A stretch of 64,000 nt of DNA from Phycisphaeraceae bacterium (GTDB lineage Bacteria; Planctomycetota; Phycisphaerae; Phycisphaerales; UBA1924), in assembly GCA_020639135.1 (NCBI GenBank), contig JACKHE010000001.1, forward strand, positions 1 through 64,000, in the 5' to 3' direction. The position numbers and the translations under genes are program-made. A model generated the notes under the pieces. That model had not been told where the DNA came from and ran no database searches. It saw only the letters and a program-made list of their open reading frames with translations. Positions 1 to 8,727 of the stretch are shown in pieces; the first letter of the stretch is position 1, and each line of letters starts with the position of its first letter.

Positions 1-387
1 CGGAGCGTGCCGCCCTCGGGCGGCGCGAGAACGATCGGGCCCCGGAAGGTCAACGGGTTGGCGCTGTCACGGCCGGTGATCGAGAAGTTGTCGCCTTCGC
101 GCGTCACGGTGACGGGGCCCGGCTCGCTGATTCGTCCCCGGATGTTGGGGACGCTGATCGAGATCACATCGGCGTCGAACCGGATGGACGCGACCGATCG
201 CGCGATGCGGATGCGCAGGTCGTGGCCGCCGGGGGCGGGGCGCTCGGCGGCGCGCGGGGTCCGGGGCGGGGACGCCCCGGCCCGCGTCGAGGCGCAGGCG
301 ACGACGCTGAGCGTGACGAGCAGGAGGGCGAAAAAAACACCGGCGCCCAGTCGGGCGCCGGCGCGGGTTGGGATCGGGGTGTTCACA
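1..387 (-). CDS. SpoIID/LytB-like lipoprotein, N-terminal part only (cut by window edge)
   Basis: The reading frame starts at a GTG (387-385) and runs off the left edge, leaving 129 codons. The N-terminus has basic residues, a hydrophobic stretch and a lipobox ending at Cys31 (VVAC), so it should be a membrane-anchored lipoprotein. A Pro/Ala/Arg linker follows. From about residue 54 the pattern LRIRIARSVASIRF and a beta-rich continuation resemble the start of SpoIID/LytB-type domains, the family of peptidoglycan lytic transglycosylases acting on denuded glycan. The catalytic region lies outside the window, so the family call rests on the N-terminal pattern alone. It lies 24 bp downstream of the TPR/alpha-CTD gene on the same strand and may be co-transcribed with it. 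Confidence 0.5.
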
Positions 388-411
388 GCCGGAGGATCGG
401 CGTGCGCTCGA

Positions 412-1350
412 TCAGAACTCCAGTTCGCGGAGCGAGAGGCCAAGGGCGCCGAGGCGCTCCTTGATCTCGACGAGGGAGGTGTGCCCGAAGTTCTTGACGC
501 CCATGAGCTCGGCCTCGGTGCGCGAGGCGAGCTCGCCGATGGTCTGGATGCCGAGCATCTGGAGGGCCTTGCGGGCGCGGACGGAGAGGTTGAGGTCGCC
601 GACGGGGCGGTTGAGGTCGCCCTGGACGCCGGCCCTGGCGGCCTTGTCGTACACCTCGCGGCTGACCTCGCGGCGGGTGTCGTCGGCGCGCTGGCCCAGC
701 TTCAGGCCCTTCTGCGAGAGCATGTGCTTGATCTCGACGAGGGAGGTCTCGCCGAAGTTCTGGTAGGCGAGCAGCTCGGCCTCGGTGATCCGCAGCAGGT
801 CGCCCAGCGTGCGGATGTTCATCTTCTTGAGGCAGTTGCGGGCGCGGACCGAGAGCTCGAAATCGGTGACAGGCGTGTCGAGCAGCGCGGAGCGTTTGTG
901 CAGCTCGCGCTCGTGGTCCTCGTCGTAGTACATCTCGCGCGACGCCTGGACGTCCTTCATGAACAGGCGGGCCCGCTCGTGGTTGGGCATCGTGTCGAGC
1001 ACCTGACGCAGGCACTTCTCGGCGCCGGCGTAGTTCTCGATGTCCTCGTAGAGCACCGCCAGGTTGATCAGCGCGTTGATCGGCGCCGGCTGGATCTTCG
1101 TGCAGCGCTCGTAGAGCGAGATCGCCTCGTCCTCCTCGCCGAGCAGGTCCAGCGCGTACGCCAGGCGGAACAGCGCGTCCTGGTTCGCCGGGTCGGCGGC
1201 GACGGCCTTGCGGAACTCGGCGATCGCGCCCTCGTGGTCGCCGTTCTCCTGGGCGATCGCCGCGGCGCTGCAGTGGCGGTTGGCGGCCTCGGTGTCGCCC
1301 CTGACGGCGTCGCTGACGCCGATCATCATTTCCATCGGATCCGATTTCAT
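412..1350 (-). CDS. TPR protein with two RNA polymerase alpha C-terminal domains
   Basis: This 312-residue soluble protein has about three TPR-like helical repeats at residues 29-126 and a charged linker (130-158). Two tandem copies of the RNA polymerase alpha-subunit C-terminal domain follow, at about 160-220 and 249-310. The first copy keeps the VRxxNC segment (the E. coli alpha Arg265, Asn268, Cys269 positions) and the later G-x2-SL-x-EIK segment. The second keeps the Arg and the GxTSLVEIK part but has Lys in place of the Asn. In alpha these residues bind UP-element DNA and activators. No polymerase assembly domain is present, so this is not RpoA. It may be a DNA-binding or transcription-associated scaffold; that role is inferred. 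An AGGAG lies 8 nt before the ATG. Confidence 0.9.
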   Translation of the reverse strand: MKSDPMEMMIGVSDAVRGDTEAANRHCSAAAIAQENGDHEGAIAEFRKAVAADPANQDALFRLAYALDLLGEEDEAISLYERCTKIQPAPINALINLAVLYEDIENYAGAEKCLRQVLDTMPNHERARLFMKDVQASREMYYDEDHERELHKRSALLDTPVTDFELSVRARNCLKKMNIRTLGDLLRITEAELLAYQNFGETSLVEIKHMLSQKGLKLGQRADDTRREVSREVYDKAARAGVQGDLNRPVGDLNLSVRARKALQMLGIQTIGELASRTEAELMGVKNFGHTSLVEIKERLGALGLSLRELEF

Positions 1351-1495
1351 CCGTTGTCGCTCCTGCTAGGTCGGGCCGGGGCGGGTCGATCGCCGGGGTC
1401 GGTCGGCGTCTCCCAGGTGTGCATCGATCCCCCGGCGCACGGGGGTTATAGACGCGCAACCTGGGCGGCTCAAGGGCCGGGAGGCCCCCCGCAGC

Positions 1496-2944
1496 TCAGG
1501 TTGCGGCCCCGGCGGGCTCTGGCAGGGCCGCCGACTCGGGTTCCGCCTCCGGCTCGCGGACCAGCTCGATCTCCCGCCAGGGCCCCCGGGCGAAACGCCA
1601 GACCATCGTCGTCCCCAGCGCCGTGATGAACAGCGCCGCGCCGATCCACGGCCCCACCGCCCCGAGCTCCGGCCAGAGCAGCGAGATCGAGCCGCCGACC
1701 CCGATGATCAGGATCCAACTCATCGCCGCCGAGACGAGGCCCGGCCAGACGGTGTCGCCGGCGCCCCGGAGCGCCCCGAACATGATGATCGCCATCGCGT
1801 CGAAGAGCTGGAAGAAGGCGGCGCAGATCATGACGGCGCCGCCGACCTTGAGGATCTCGGCCGCGATCTCGGGGCTGTATTCGTCGGTGATGAAGAATCC
1901 GAAAAGCCGGTCTCGGAAGACGACGAAGAGCACGGCGCAGGTCGCCATGTAGAGCATGCCGAGCTTCATGCCCAGCCAGGCGCGGTGCTCGGCGGCGACG
2001 CGGTCACGCGCGCCGATGTGCCTGCCCACGACGGCGCTGACCGCCATCTGCAGGCCCAGCGTGGGCTGGAAGGAGAGGGTCATGTAGCGGAGCGCGATCC
2101 ACGACGCGGCGCTGTGCGCCTCGCCGAGGCGGCCGATGATGACCGCCATGAAGATCGCCCAGCAGGTCATCTCGTTGCCGACCGTCACGCCGCCGGGCCA
2201 GCCGACCCGGATGATCTCCCTGACGATCCGCCTCGACGGCCTCCACTCGCCGAAGACGCGCCAGCGCCGCGACCACCGGGGCGAGCAGAAGACAGCCATC
2301 GGGAGCGTGAACTCCACGGCGCTGGCGATCACCGTCCCCAGCGCGGCGCCCCGGAGGCCCAGCTCCGGGAACCCCCAGTGCCCGAAGATCAGCGCGTAGT
2401 TGAACACGATGTTCGTCAGCGCCCCCAGCAGGGAGGCGATGAAGACCACCGAGGGCTTGTGCATGCCGTAGAAGTAGAACCCGACGACACGCGCGGCGAT
2501 CGGGAAGAAGGCGCCCAGCAGCAGCACCCGGCAGTAGAGCGACGCCATCTCGACCCGCTCCGGGTCGGCGAAGAACGCGCCGAAGAGGTGCTCGATGAAG
2601 AACGCGCCGACGAACGCGGGGACCGCGCCGAGCAGCGCCAGGAAGAGACCGTTCCACAGGTACGCGGCGCCGCGCTCGGGCCTGCCGGCGCCCAGGTGCT
2701 GCGCGACGTAGGTGCTGATGATGGACAGCGCGCTGAAGTAGGTCCCGATATAGACCCAGGCGACGATGCCGCCGTCGCCCTGGGCGGTGAACTGCCCGGA
2801 CCCGAGCTCGGAGACCATGCGCGCATCGACGAACTGCTTGAGTGGGTACGACATCATCGCGGCGATGGAGGGCGCCGCGACCGTCATCAACTCAACCAGC
2901 GGCGACCTGGGCGCCGCGGGGCGGGATGTCGGTTCCGGATGCAT
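1496..2944 (-). CDS. MATE family multidrug/metabolite efflux transporter
   Basis: The protein has 482 residues and about twelve hydrophobic segments arranged as two similar halves. The first half has the typical MATE start (LVELMTVAAPSIAAMM) and helix 2 with a VDARMVSELG segment, close to the family VDxxMVGxLG signature. Length is normal for the family (about 450-490). Members export cationic drugs or metabolites in exchange for Na+ or H+ across the inner membrane; the substrate here cannot be read from sequence. The C-terminal 25 residues are a Pro/Glu/Ala-rich cytoplasmic tail. The gene is divergent from scpB (117 bp between starts) and lies 145 bp upstream of the TPR/alpha-CTD gene on the same strand, probably as its own unit. 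Confidence 0.9.
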   Translation of the reverse strand: MHPEPTSRPAAPRSPLVELMTVAAPSIAAMMSYPLKQFVDARMVSELGSGQFTAQGDGGIVAWVYIGTYFSALSIISTYVAQHLGAGRPERGAAYLWNGLFLALLGAVPAFVGAFFIEHLFGAFFADPERVEMASLYCRVLLLGAFFPIAARVVGFYFYGMHKPSVVFIASLLGALTNIVFNYALIFGHWGFPELGLRGAALGTVIASAVEFTLPMAVFCSPRWSRRWRVFGEWRPSRRIVREIIRVGWPGGVTVGNEMTCWAIFMAVIIGRLGEAHSAASWIALRYMTLSFQPTLGLQMAVSAVVGRHIGARDRVAAEHRAWLGMKLGMLYMATCAVLFVVFRDRLFGFFITDEYSPEIAAEILKVGGAVMICAAFFQLFDAMAIIMFGALRGAGDTVWPGLVSAAMSWILIIGVGGSISLLWPELGAVGPWIGAALFITALGTTMVWRFARGPWREIELVREPEAEPESAALPEPAGAAT

Positions 2945-3049
2945 CGCGACGCCTGCTCCCCTCGATGAAGTCCCAGTCTAGACCAGCGAACGAGCGGGAA
3001 GATGCGTCCGGCGGGGGTTTCCGGGAGAGCGCGGGGCCCCGCCGCCTGC

Positions 3050-3055
3050 TACGAT
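3050..3055 (+). promoter_or_regulatory. Candidate -10 box (TACGAT) just before scpB
   Basis: TACGAT lies six bases before the scpB ATG and no Shine-Dalgarno sequence fits between them. With a normal 6-7 nt gap the transcript would begin at or next to the start codon. No good -35 match is visible. It is one of a dozen such boxes in the window. Confidence 0.4.
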
Positions 3056-3061
3056 GATCCG

Positions 3062-3718
3062 ATGCCGACGACGAAAGAGCCCGAGAGCGAGACCCGCACA
3101 ACACGCGACGGCGCCGTCGAGGCCGTGCTCTTCGCGGCTGATCGCGCGATCACCGCGGGGCGCATCGCCGAGGCGCTGGAGATCAGCGCCGACGAGGGCG
3201 GGGCGAGGGTGGTGCACGACGCCATCGGGCGCCTGAACGAGTCCTATGAAGCCACCGGGCGGTCGTTCCGGATCGAGAAGGTCGCCGGGGGCTATCGCGC
3301 GGTCACGACACCCGAGTTCGCCGACGCGATTGCGGCGTTCCAGGCGGGCAAGGCCCAGCGCCGGCTCTCCCGGGCGGCGCTCGAGGCGTTGTCGATCATC
3401 GCCTACCGCCAGCCGGTCACCAGGGCGGAGATCGAGGCGATCCGCGGCGTCGCGTGCGGCGAGGTCCTCCGCGCGCTGCTCGAGAAGCGGCTCATCGCCA
3501 TCACGGGCAGGGCCGAGGAGGTCGGTCGGCCCATGCTCTACGGGACGACCCGACGGTTCCTCGAGCTCTTCGGCGTCGCGAGCGTCCGCGACCTGCCGGC
3601 GCCGGAGGGGTTCAAGCCGAGAGCGAAACCGTCCCCCGCGGCGGACCCGGCGCAGGAGGCCGGCGAGGAGGACGCCGCTCTGGACGCGACCGACCCGGAA
3701 GCCAACACGGATCCCTGA
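3062..3718 (+). CDS. scpB: Segregation and condensation protein B (ScpB)
   Basis: The protein has 218 residues. ScpB dimerises and, with ScpA, forms the regulatory kleisin complex of bacterial SMC, which compacts and segregates the chromosome. Two winged-helix domains are recognisable: an N-terminal one (VEAVLFAADRAITAGRIAEAL) and a central one with the highly conserved LEALSIIAYRQPVTRAEIE segment and the following RG-V-x-CGEVLRALLEK. The GRPMLYGTTRRFLELFG motif near residue 165 is also typical. The last 40 residues are an acidic Ala/Pro/Glu tail, common and variable in ScpB. The ATG at 3062 places the start right at the first conserved helix; an in-frame ATG at 3002 would add 20 atypical residues. 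Confidence 0.95.
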   Translation: MPTTKEPESETRTTRDGAVEAVLFAADRAITAGRIAEALEISADEGGARVVHDAIGRLNESYEATGRSFRIEKVAGGYRAVTTPEFADAIAAFQAGKAQRRLSRAALEALSIIAYRQPVTRAEIEAIRGVACGEVLRALLEKRLIAITGRAEEVGRPMLYGTTRRFLELFGVASVRDLPAPEGFKPRAKPSPAADPAQEAGEEDAALDATDPEANTDP

Positions 3719-3752
3719 TCCGCCGCAGCCGTACAACAGGGAGTGCCCACCG

Positions 3753-4235
3753 ATGCCGCGACTGTCCATCCCGAGTCTTCCCCGGCCGCTTGTCGTCGCC
3801 AGGGCGCTGCTGCTGCTGACGCTCGGCGCGGTGCTGACGGGCTGCGGCGCGGGCTACCAGCTGCGCGGCAAGGTGATCGAAGGAGAGATCAGCTTCATCG
3901 CGGTCGTCTCCAGCGACGACCCGCGGCTGGACGGCCCCGGGATCCCGGGCGTGTCGATCCGGCTGGTGAGCGATCCGAACAAGCTGAACAAGGAGATGCT
4001 CGGCGAGGCGGTCTCGGGGGGCGACGGCTCGTTCTCGATCGGCGTGGACCGCGTCGGCGCGGGGTTCTTCAACTACGACGCCGGTGTCAGCGCCGACCGC
4101 AAGGGGTTCGAGCACGCCGAGTCGCAGTTCAACCTGCCCCCGAGCGACCGCCGGGTGCTGGTGATCCTGCGCCCCGGGATCAACCGCGGCCCGGGCGAGG
4201 ACGACGCGATGTCGGACTACGAGAAGTTCCGCTGA
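3753..4235 (+). CDS. Lipoprotein with a carboxypeptidase-regulatory-like beta domain
   Basis: This 160-residue protein has a signal peptide and a lipobox LTGC at Cys31, so it should be lipidated and exported. The body looks like one beta-sandwich of the carboxypeptidase regulatory type: GKVIEGEI, then GIPGVSIRLVSD and GDGSFSI, the usual succession in these Greek-key domains. The function is unknown; such domains often sit in envelope proteins. It starts 34 bp after scpB and ends 25 bp before the DUF58 gene, so it probably belongs to the same transcription unit. The C-terminus is charged and lacks any membrane segment. Confidence 0.75.
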   Translation: MPRLSIPSLPRPLVVARALLLLTLGAVLTGCGAGYQLRGKVIEGEISFIAVVSSDDPRLDGPGIPGVSIRLVSDPNKLNKEMLGEAVSGGDGSFSIGVDRVGAGFFNYDAGVSADRKGFEHAESQFNLPPSDRRVLVILRPGINRGPGEDDAMSDYEKFR

Positions 4236-4260
4236 CCCTGATCGCCTGGGCGAGCCCGCG

Positions 4261-5394
4261 ATGATCCTTCGCCGCCGATACCACGTGCACCCCCCGGGGA
4301 TCGTGTACTGCATCATCACGACGCTGCTGGGGCTCGGCGCGCTCAACAGCCAGAACAACCTGCTCTTCGGCGCGTTCGGGCTGGCGCTGGGCGGCCTGCT
4401 GATCTCGGGCATCGTCAGCGGCGCGATGCTGATGGGGCTCCGCGTGACCCGCCTCGGCGTCGAGCCCGCACCCGAGGGCGAGCCGGTCGTGATCCGCTAC
4501 GAGGTCGAGAACCGCTCGAGGATCTACCCGATCTTCGCGGTGCGCATCGGCGAGCACCGCTCGCACGGCGCCACATTCCAGCGGCACATCGAGCCCCGCG
4601 AGACGCTCGTCATGCACCTGGCCCCAAGGTCCAGGGCGCGGCTCAGCGCCGCCTGCCCCTCGGAGCGCCGCGGCGAGTTCACGCTCGGCGCGACGCAGAT
4701 CACCACGAGGTTCCCTTTCGGGATCATCCGCAAGTCGATCATCATCCCGGAGCACACGCTGGGCCTCGTCCACCCCAGGCGCGTCGATGCGCGCCGGCTG
4801 AACGAGGCGGTCGGGCGTGCGCTCGCCGGCGAGGATCCCTGCTCGGACCGGCAGTGGCAGGGCGCCGGCCTCGACCTGCTCGCCCTCCGCGAGTACACGC
4901 CCGGCGACAGCCCCCGGCGCATCGCGTGGCGCGTCTCGGCCCGGCTCGGTGAGCTGATCGTCCGCGACAGCCAGCCCACGAAACCCGCGCGCCGGTGGGT
5001 CGCGCTCGACCTGACCGCCGGCGACAGCGCGATGGCGGGCGACGACGCGTGCGAGAACGCCATCGCCCTGACAGCGGCGGTGATCGCGCGCATCACCACC
5101 TCCGGCGCGGCGCCGGGGCTGCTCGTCCCGGCGTCGGGGCTCCGCATCGCGCCGACCCCCGCGACGCTCCAGGGCGTCGCCGGCGCGACGACCGAGCACG
5201 CCAAGGAACGCGAACTCATCGATGAGCTCGCGCGGCTGGACCTGTCGCGATGCCGGCCGGCGCCCATGGACATCGGTTCCAGGATCGGGCCCAACGCCTC
5301 GGTCGTGGTCGTCTCGGCGCGGACACTGACGACGCCGACGCCGCCCCGGCAGCAGCGGACATCGCCCGGCAACAGCGAGGCGGTGACGGCATGA
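4261..5394 (+). CDS. DUF58 domain membrane protein
   Basis: The protein has 377 residues, with two transmembrane segments near residues 12-30 and 36-60 followed by a cytoplasmic region. The DUF58 signature is clear at about residues 205-245: LLALREYTPGDSPRRIAW, then LGELIVRD. DUF58 proteins commonly form a conserved set with a MoxR ATPase and a transglutaminase membrane protein. Here the transglutaminase gene follows directly, overlapping by four bases (ATGA), which implies translational coupling. No MoxR ATPase gene lies in the window. The C-terminal 60 residues are Thr/Pro-rich and poorly conserved. The biochemical role of this family is not established; it is linked with envelope or metal-insertion functions only by context. 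Confidence 0.9.
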   Translation: MILRRRYHVHPPGIVYCIITTLLGLGALNSQNNLLFGAFGLALGGLLISGIVSGAMLMGLRVTRLGVEPAPEGEPVVIRYEVENRSRIYPIFAVRIGEHRSHGATFQRHIEPRETLVMHLAPRSRARLSAACPSERRGEFTLGATQITTRFPFGIIRKSIIIPEHTLGLVHPRRVDARRLNEAVGRALAGEDPCSDRQWQGAGLDLLALREYTPGDSPRRIAWRVSARLGELIVRDSQPTKPARRWVALDLTAGDSAMAGDDACENAIALTAAVIARITTSGAAPGLLVPASGLRIAPTPATLQGVAGATTEHAKERELIDELARLDLSRCRPAPMDIGSRIGPNASVVVVSARTLTTPTPPRQQRTSPGNSEAVTA

Positions 5395-7649
5395 GGCTCG
5401 ACGCCAAGCTGCGATCGGCGCTCTTCTGGATGATCGGCATCGGCGTGCAGGTGTACTGCATCGCCGAGGCGAACGTCACCCTGTCGATGCTGGCGGCGCC
5501 GGTGTGGCTGCTGGCGTGGCCCGTGTCGATGAGCGTCAAGGGCAGGCCGCTGCCCAAGCTCGTGCTGGGGCTGATCGCGCTGGGCCTGACCATCCGCGTG
5601 CTGGCGGCGGCGATCGTCTCCCCGGAGGACTTCGTCGCCGCCGTGTCGCGCTACATCGTCTGGCTGCAACTGCTCAAGCTCTTCGACCGGCGCGAACCCG
5701 GCGACGTGGCGCAGGCGATGGCGCTGAGCGTCTTCCTCGTGCTCGGCTCGTGCCTGACGAGCAACTCGATGTGGCTGGGCGTGGGCCTGCTCGTGTACAC
5801 GCCGGCGGCGCTGTGGGGCATCACCATCTACCAGCTCTACGCCGAGGCGCTGCGCACCGGCGACGGCGAGTTTCGCGACCGGCCCGTCCCTCCCGGGGCG
5901 TTCTCGCACCTGCGCCGACTCGGCGCCGGCGCGGGGGTCGCCGCGATGGGCGTCGCCGTCGTCGTCTTCCTGCTCATGCCCCGCGGCTACGGCGAGGGGT
6001 TCCTGGGCGACGTGGGCGTCGTCGAGCCGGTCTCGGTCTCGGGCGTGCCCGAGGAGGTCCGCCTGGGCGAGTCGGGGCTGATCAGCACCTCCTTCGCGGA
6101 GGTCCTGTCCGTTGTTGTCACCGATGAACAGGGGCGCAACGTCGGCGAGCTCGTCAAACCGCTGTACCTCAAGGCGCTGACGCTCGACGAGTACGCCAAC
6201 GGCCGGTGGAGGCAGAGCCGGCAGCTCTACAACGCGCGGGGGCGGGCGTCCGCCCGGTCGCACGAGCGCCCCCTGGTCTTCCACGGCGTCACCGACGAGT
6301 CGAACGTCGTGGAGGGTTACCCCGTCTACGAGCAGCGGATCCGGTTCCTGACCGGCGACCGCACACGGATGCCGACGATGAACCGCGCGATCCGCATGGA
6401 GCCCGACGACGACGACCCCCGGTCGGTCCGGGTCAACGCGCACGACATCACGCTGTTCAATGTCTCTGGGCTTGCGCTGAGCTCATACACCGTCTGGTCG
6501 CAGCCCGACGCGCCGCGGGTCCCGCCGGAGGGCTTGCGAGATGCGCTCGACTGGCGCTACCCGCGCGGGTTCGAAGGCAGCGCTGCGCAGCGCCTGGCGC
6601 AGCGCTGGATCGGGGAGGCGGGGCTGAGCCGAGACCCCGATCTCTGGGTCGGCCCCGACGACCACGAGATCGCCCGGCTCTTCGAGGCGCGGCTGCAGAA
6701 GGAGTTCGACTACACGCTGGAGATGATCGCGCCCGAGCCCGGCGAGGACCCCATCGACATGTTCCTGACAAGGACGAAAGCGGGGCACTGCGAGTACTTC
6801 GCCTCGACGATGACGGCGATGCTCCGGAGCCTGGGCATCGACGCGCGCGTCGTCACCGGGTACGCCGCCACCGAGTACAACGAGACGACCGGCGCGTTCC
6901 TCGTCCGCGAGAACCAGTCGCACGCCTGGGTCGAGGCGCGGACGGAGCCGGACCGCTGGCGCACCTACGACCCCTCGCCCAGCGCCGAGGTCGCCACGGC
7001 GCACCAGGGCCCGTCGGGCCTCGTCGCGTTCGCCCGGCGCGCGATCAAGGCGGCAAACGCCTTCTGGATCGATCACATCGTCGGCTTCGACCGCAACCGC
7101 CAGGCGCAGGCGCTGGGCAGCCAGCGGTCGCGCCTCCGCGCGTTCTTCGAGGGGCTCTGGCCCACGCCGCCGGAATCGCCCCAGGGCGAGTCCGACGAGC
7201 AGATCAACGAGTTCCGCGCCGCCGGGACGCGCACGCTCATCGGCGCCGCCATCCAGGTCGCGGGCCTCGTCGTCGGCGCCTTCGGGCTCTCCGTCGCGCT
7301 CATCATCCTCATGCGGCGGCTCGACCTCTTCTTCGAGGCGCGCCAGCGCCGGCACGAACGGCTCCGCCACGACCCCGAGCACGCGCTGCGCCACCGGCAG
7401 GCGGCGTTCTTCCGCCGCTACCAGAAGGCACTCCGGCGCGCGGGCCATCCCCGCGGCGTCTCGACCACGCCGATGGCCCACGCGCTCGCGCTGGGTTCGG
7501 TCAGCGGCGACGCCGCACGCGACGGCGCCGCGCTGACGGCGCTGTACTACCGCCTCCGCTTCGGCCAGGTGTTGCTGGGCGAGGAGGAGCTCGAACAGGC
7601 GGAGCGGCTGCTGGGGCGCATCACCAGCGCGCTGCGCAGCGCCCGATAA
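5391..7649 (+). CDS. Membrane-anchored transglutaminase-like protein (TgpA type)
   Basis: The protein has 752 residues. The first ~200 hold six or so membrane helices, then comes a large extracytoplasmic region with a transglutaminase-like papain-fold domain at about 420-560, one more transmembrane helix near residue 625 and a cytoplasmic tail. The catalytic triad is visible: Cys467 in GHCEYFA, His511 in SHAWVEA and Asp527 in TYDPSPS. This matches TgpA-like proteins, membrane transglutaminase homologues found beside DUF58 genes; the target is unknown. The start at 5391 overlaps the DUF58 stop codon (ATGA); a longer in-frame reading from 5250 lies inside DUF58 and has no membrane character. 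The C-terminal tail is Arg-rich and contains a conserved-looking helical segment. Confidence 0.9.
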   Translation: MRLDAKLRSALFWMIGIGVQVYCIAEANVTLSMLAAPVWLLAWPVSMSVKGRPLPKLVLGLIALGLTIRVLAAAIVSPEDFVAAVSRYIVWLQLLKLFDRREPGDVAQAMALSVFLVLGSCLTSNSMWLGVGLLVYTPAALWGITIYQLYAEALRTGDGEFRDRPVPPGAFSHLRRLGAGAGVAAMGVAVVVFLLMPRGYGEGFLGDVGVVEPVSVSGVPEEVRLGESGLISTSFAEVLSVVVTDEQGRNVGELVKPLYLKALTLDEYANGRWRQSRQLYNARGRASARSHERPLVFHGVTDESNVVEGYPVYEQRIRFLTGDRTRMPTMNRAIRMEPDDDDPRSVRVNAHDITLFNVSGLALSSYTVWSQPDAPRVPPEGLRDALDWRYPRGFEGSAAQRLAQRWIGEAGLSRDPDLWVGPDDHEIARLFEARLQKEFDYTLEMIAPEPGEDPIDMFLTRTKAGHCEYFASTMTAMLRSLGIDARVVTGYAATEYNETTGAFLVRENQSHAWVEARTEPDRWRTYDPSPSAEVATAHQGPSGLVAFARRAIKAANAFWIDHIVGFDRNRQAQALGSQRSRLRAFFEGLWPTPPESPQGESDEQINEFRAAGTRTLIGAAIQVAGLVVGAFGLSVALIILMRRLDLFFEARQRRHERLRHDPEHALRHRQAAFFRRYQKALRRAGHPRGVSTTPMAHALALGSVSGDAARDGAALTALYYRLRFGQVLLGEEELEQAERLLGRITSALRSAR

Positions 7650-7832
7650 CGCGCCGGGAAACCCGCGCCGGGCGGAGGCCGGGCGGGAATGCCCTCGGGC
7701 GCGAGGGATCGCCCGGGCGGCGTCAAGGCCGCCTGTGGTCGGCCCGATGAACAGTTCCGAGATTCACTCGGCGCTGACGCCCCCGGGGCGTTCGTCGCCA
7801 CCGACCGACGCCCTCAGAACGAGGCCGATGCC

Positions 7833-8714
7833 ATGCCCGCGACCCGATCCCGTACCGACAACTGGCGGCGGAGCCTGGAGCAGATCCACGCCCGCAACGG
7901 CGCCCTGGAGATCACGCTCCCGCGCGAGACCGGCCCCGGCGACGAGGACGACGCCTGGCAGAACCTCGTCTGGCGCGTGCGCATCCTCGACCTCACCGAC
8001 AACGAGATCGTCGTCGAGCGCCCGAGCGCGCTGGGCGTCCCGATGGACCTGCACGACGGCGTCAAACTGGTCGCGGTCATGCCGATCGGGCAGAACCGCT
8101 GGATGTTCCACACGCAGATGCTCGGCGCCACCACGACGACGATCAACCACAGGCAGAGCGTCGAGGGGATCCGCCTGCGCATGCCCCGCACCGTCGAGCG
8201 CTGCCAACGGCGCAACTTCTACCGGATGTCCACCGCGGGCCTCGTCGTGCCCAACGCGACGTGCCGCCCCCTGCTGGACATCGCCAGCGCACCCGCGGCC
8301 GAGCACGCCAACCGAACGCGCATCCAGATGCTGCTCGAGGGGCAGCTCGCCGGGGTGATCCACGAGGACGAGCACACGATGCTCCCCGAAGTCGGCCCCC
8401 CCTTCCCCGCCAAGCTGATCAACATCGGCGGCGGCGGCGCCGGGCTGCTCGTCGAGCCCGAGGACGCCAAGGGCCTGCATTCGCACCCGCACTTCTGGGT
8501 GCAGATCGACCTGTCGCCGATGGTCAGCGCGCCGATCGGCCTCGTGGGTCGTCTCGCGCACACGCACATCGACAGCCAGCAGCGCGTGTACGCGGGCTTC
8601 GCTTTCGAGTTCAACCACGACCAGACGCACCGCAAGTTCGTGATCGACCTGCTGTGCAAGTACGTCAACGACCTCCAGCGCCGCCAGCTCCACCGCGAGA
8701 GCGAGCGGGCCTGA
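7833..8714 (+). CDS. PilZ domain protein with YcgR-like N-terminal domain
   Basis: The protein has 293 residues. The N-terminal half (about 15-115) is a beta-rich domain like that of flagellar brake proteins of the YcgR type. The PilZ domain follows, with an RxxxR motif at Arg127-Arg131 (RRNFYR) that normally binds cyclic-di-GMP phosphates. The second PilZ motif, usually [D/N]xSxxG, is here N197-I-G-G-G-G, so the Ser is replaced by Gly. An insertion of about 50 residues separates the two motifs. It may sense c-di-GMP and affect flagella or surface behaviour; flagellar genes are present at 48-51 kb. The start at 7833 was chosen for the nearby AACGAGG and because upstream sequence looks non-coding. 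Confidence 0.8.
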   Translation: MPATRSRTDNWRRSLEQIHARNGALEITLPRETGPGDEDDAWQNLVWRVRILDLTDNEIVVERPSALGVPMDLHDGVKLVAVMPIGQNRWMFHTQMLGATTTTINHRQSVEGIRLRMPRTVERCQRRNFYRMSTAGLVVPNATCRPLLDIASAPAAEHANRTRIQMLLEGQLAGVIHEDEHTMLPEVGPPFPAKLINIGGGGAGLLVEPEDAKGLHSHPHFWVQIDLSPMVSAPIGLVGRLAHTHIDSQQRVYAGFAFEFNHDQTHRKFVIDLLCKYVNDLQRRQLHRESERA

Positions 8715-8727
8715 CCGTTGCGTCAAC

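Noticed and set aside
7..1626. Open frame of 539 codons on the plus strand at the left edge
   Set aside because: It is antisense to the TPR/alpha-CTD gene and the SpoIID-like start, both of which have recognisable domains.
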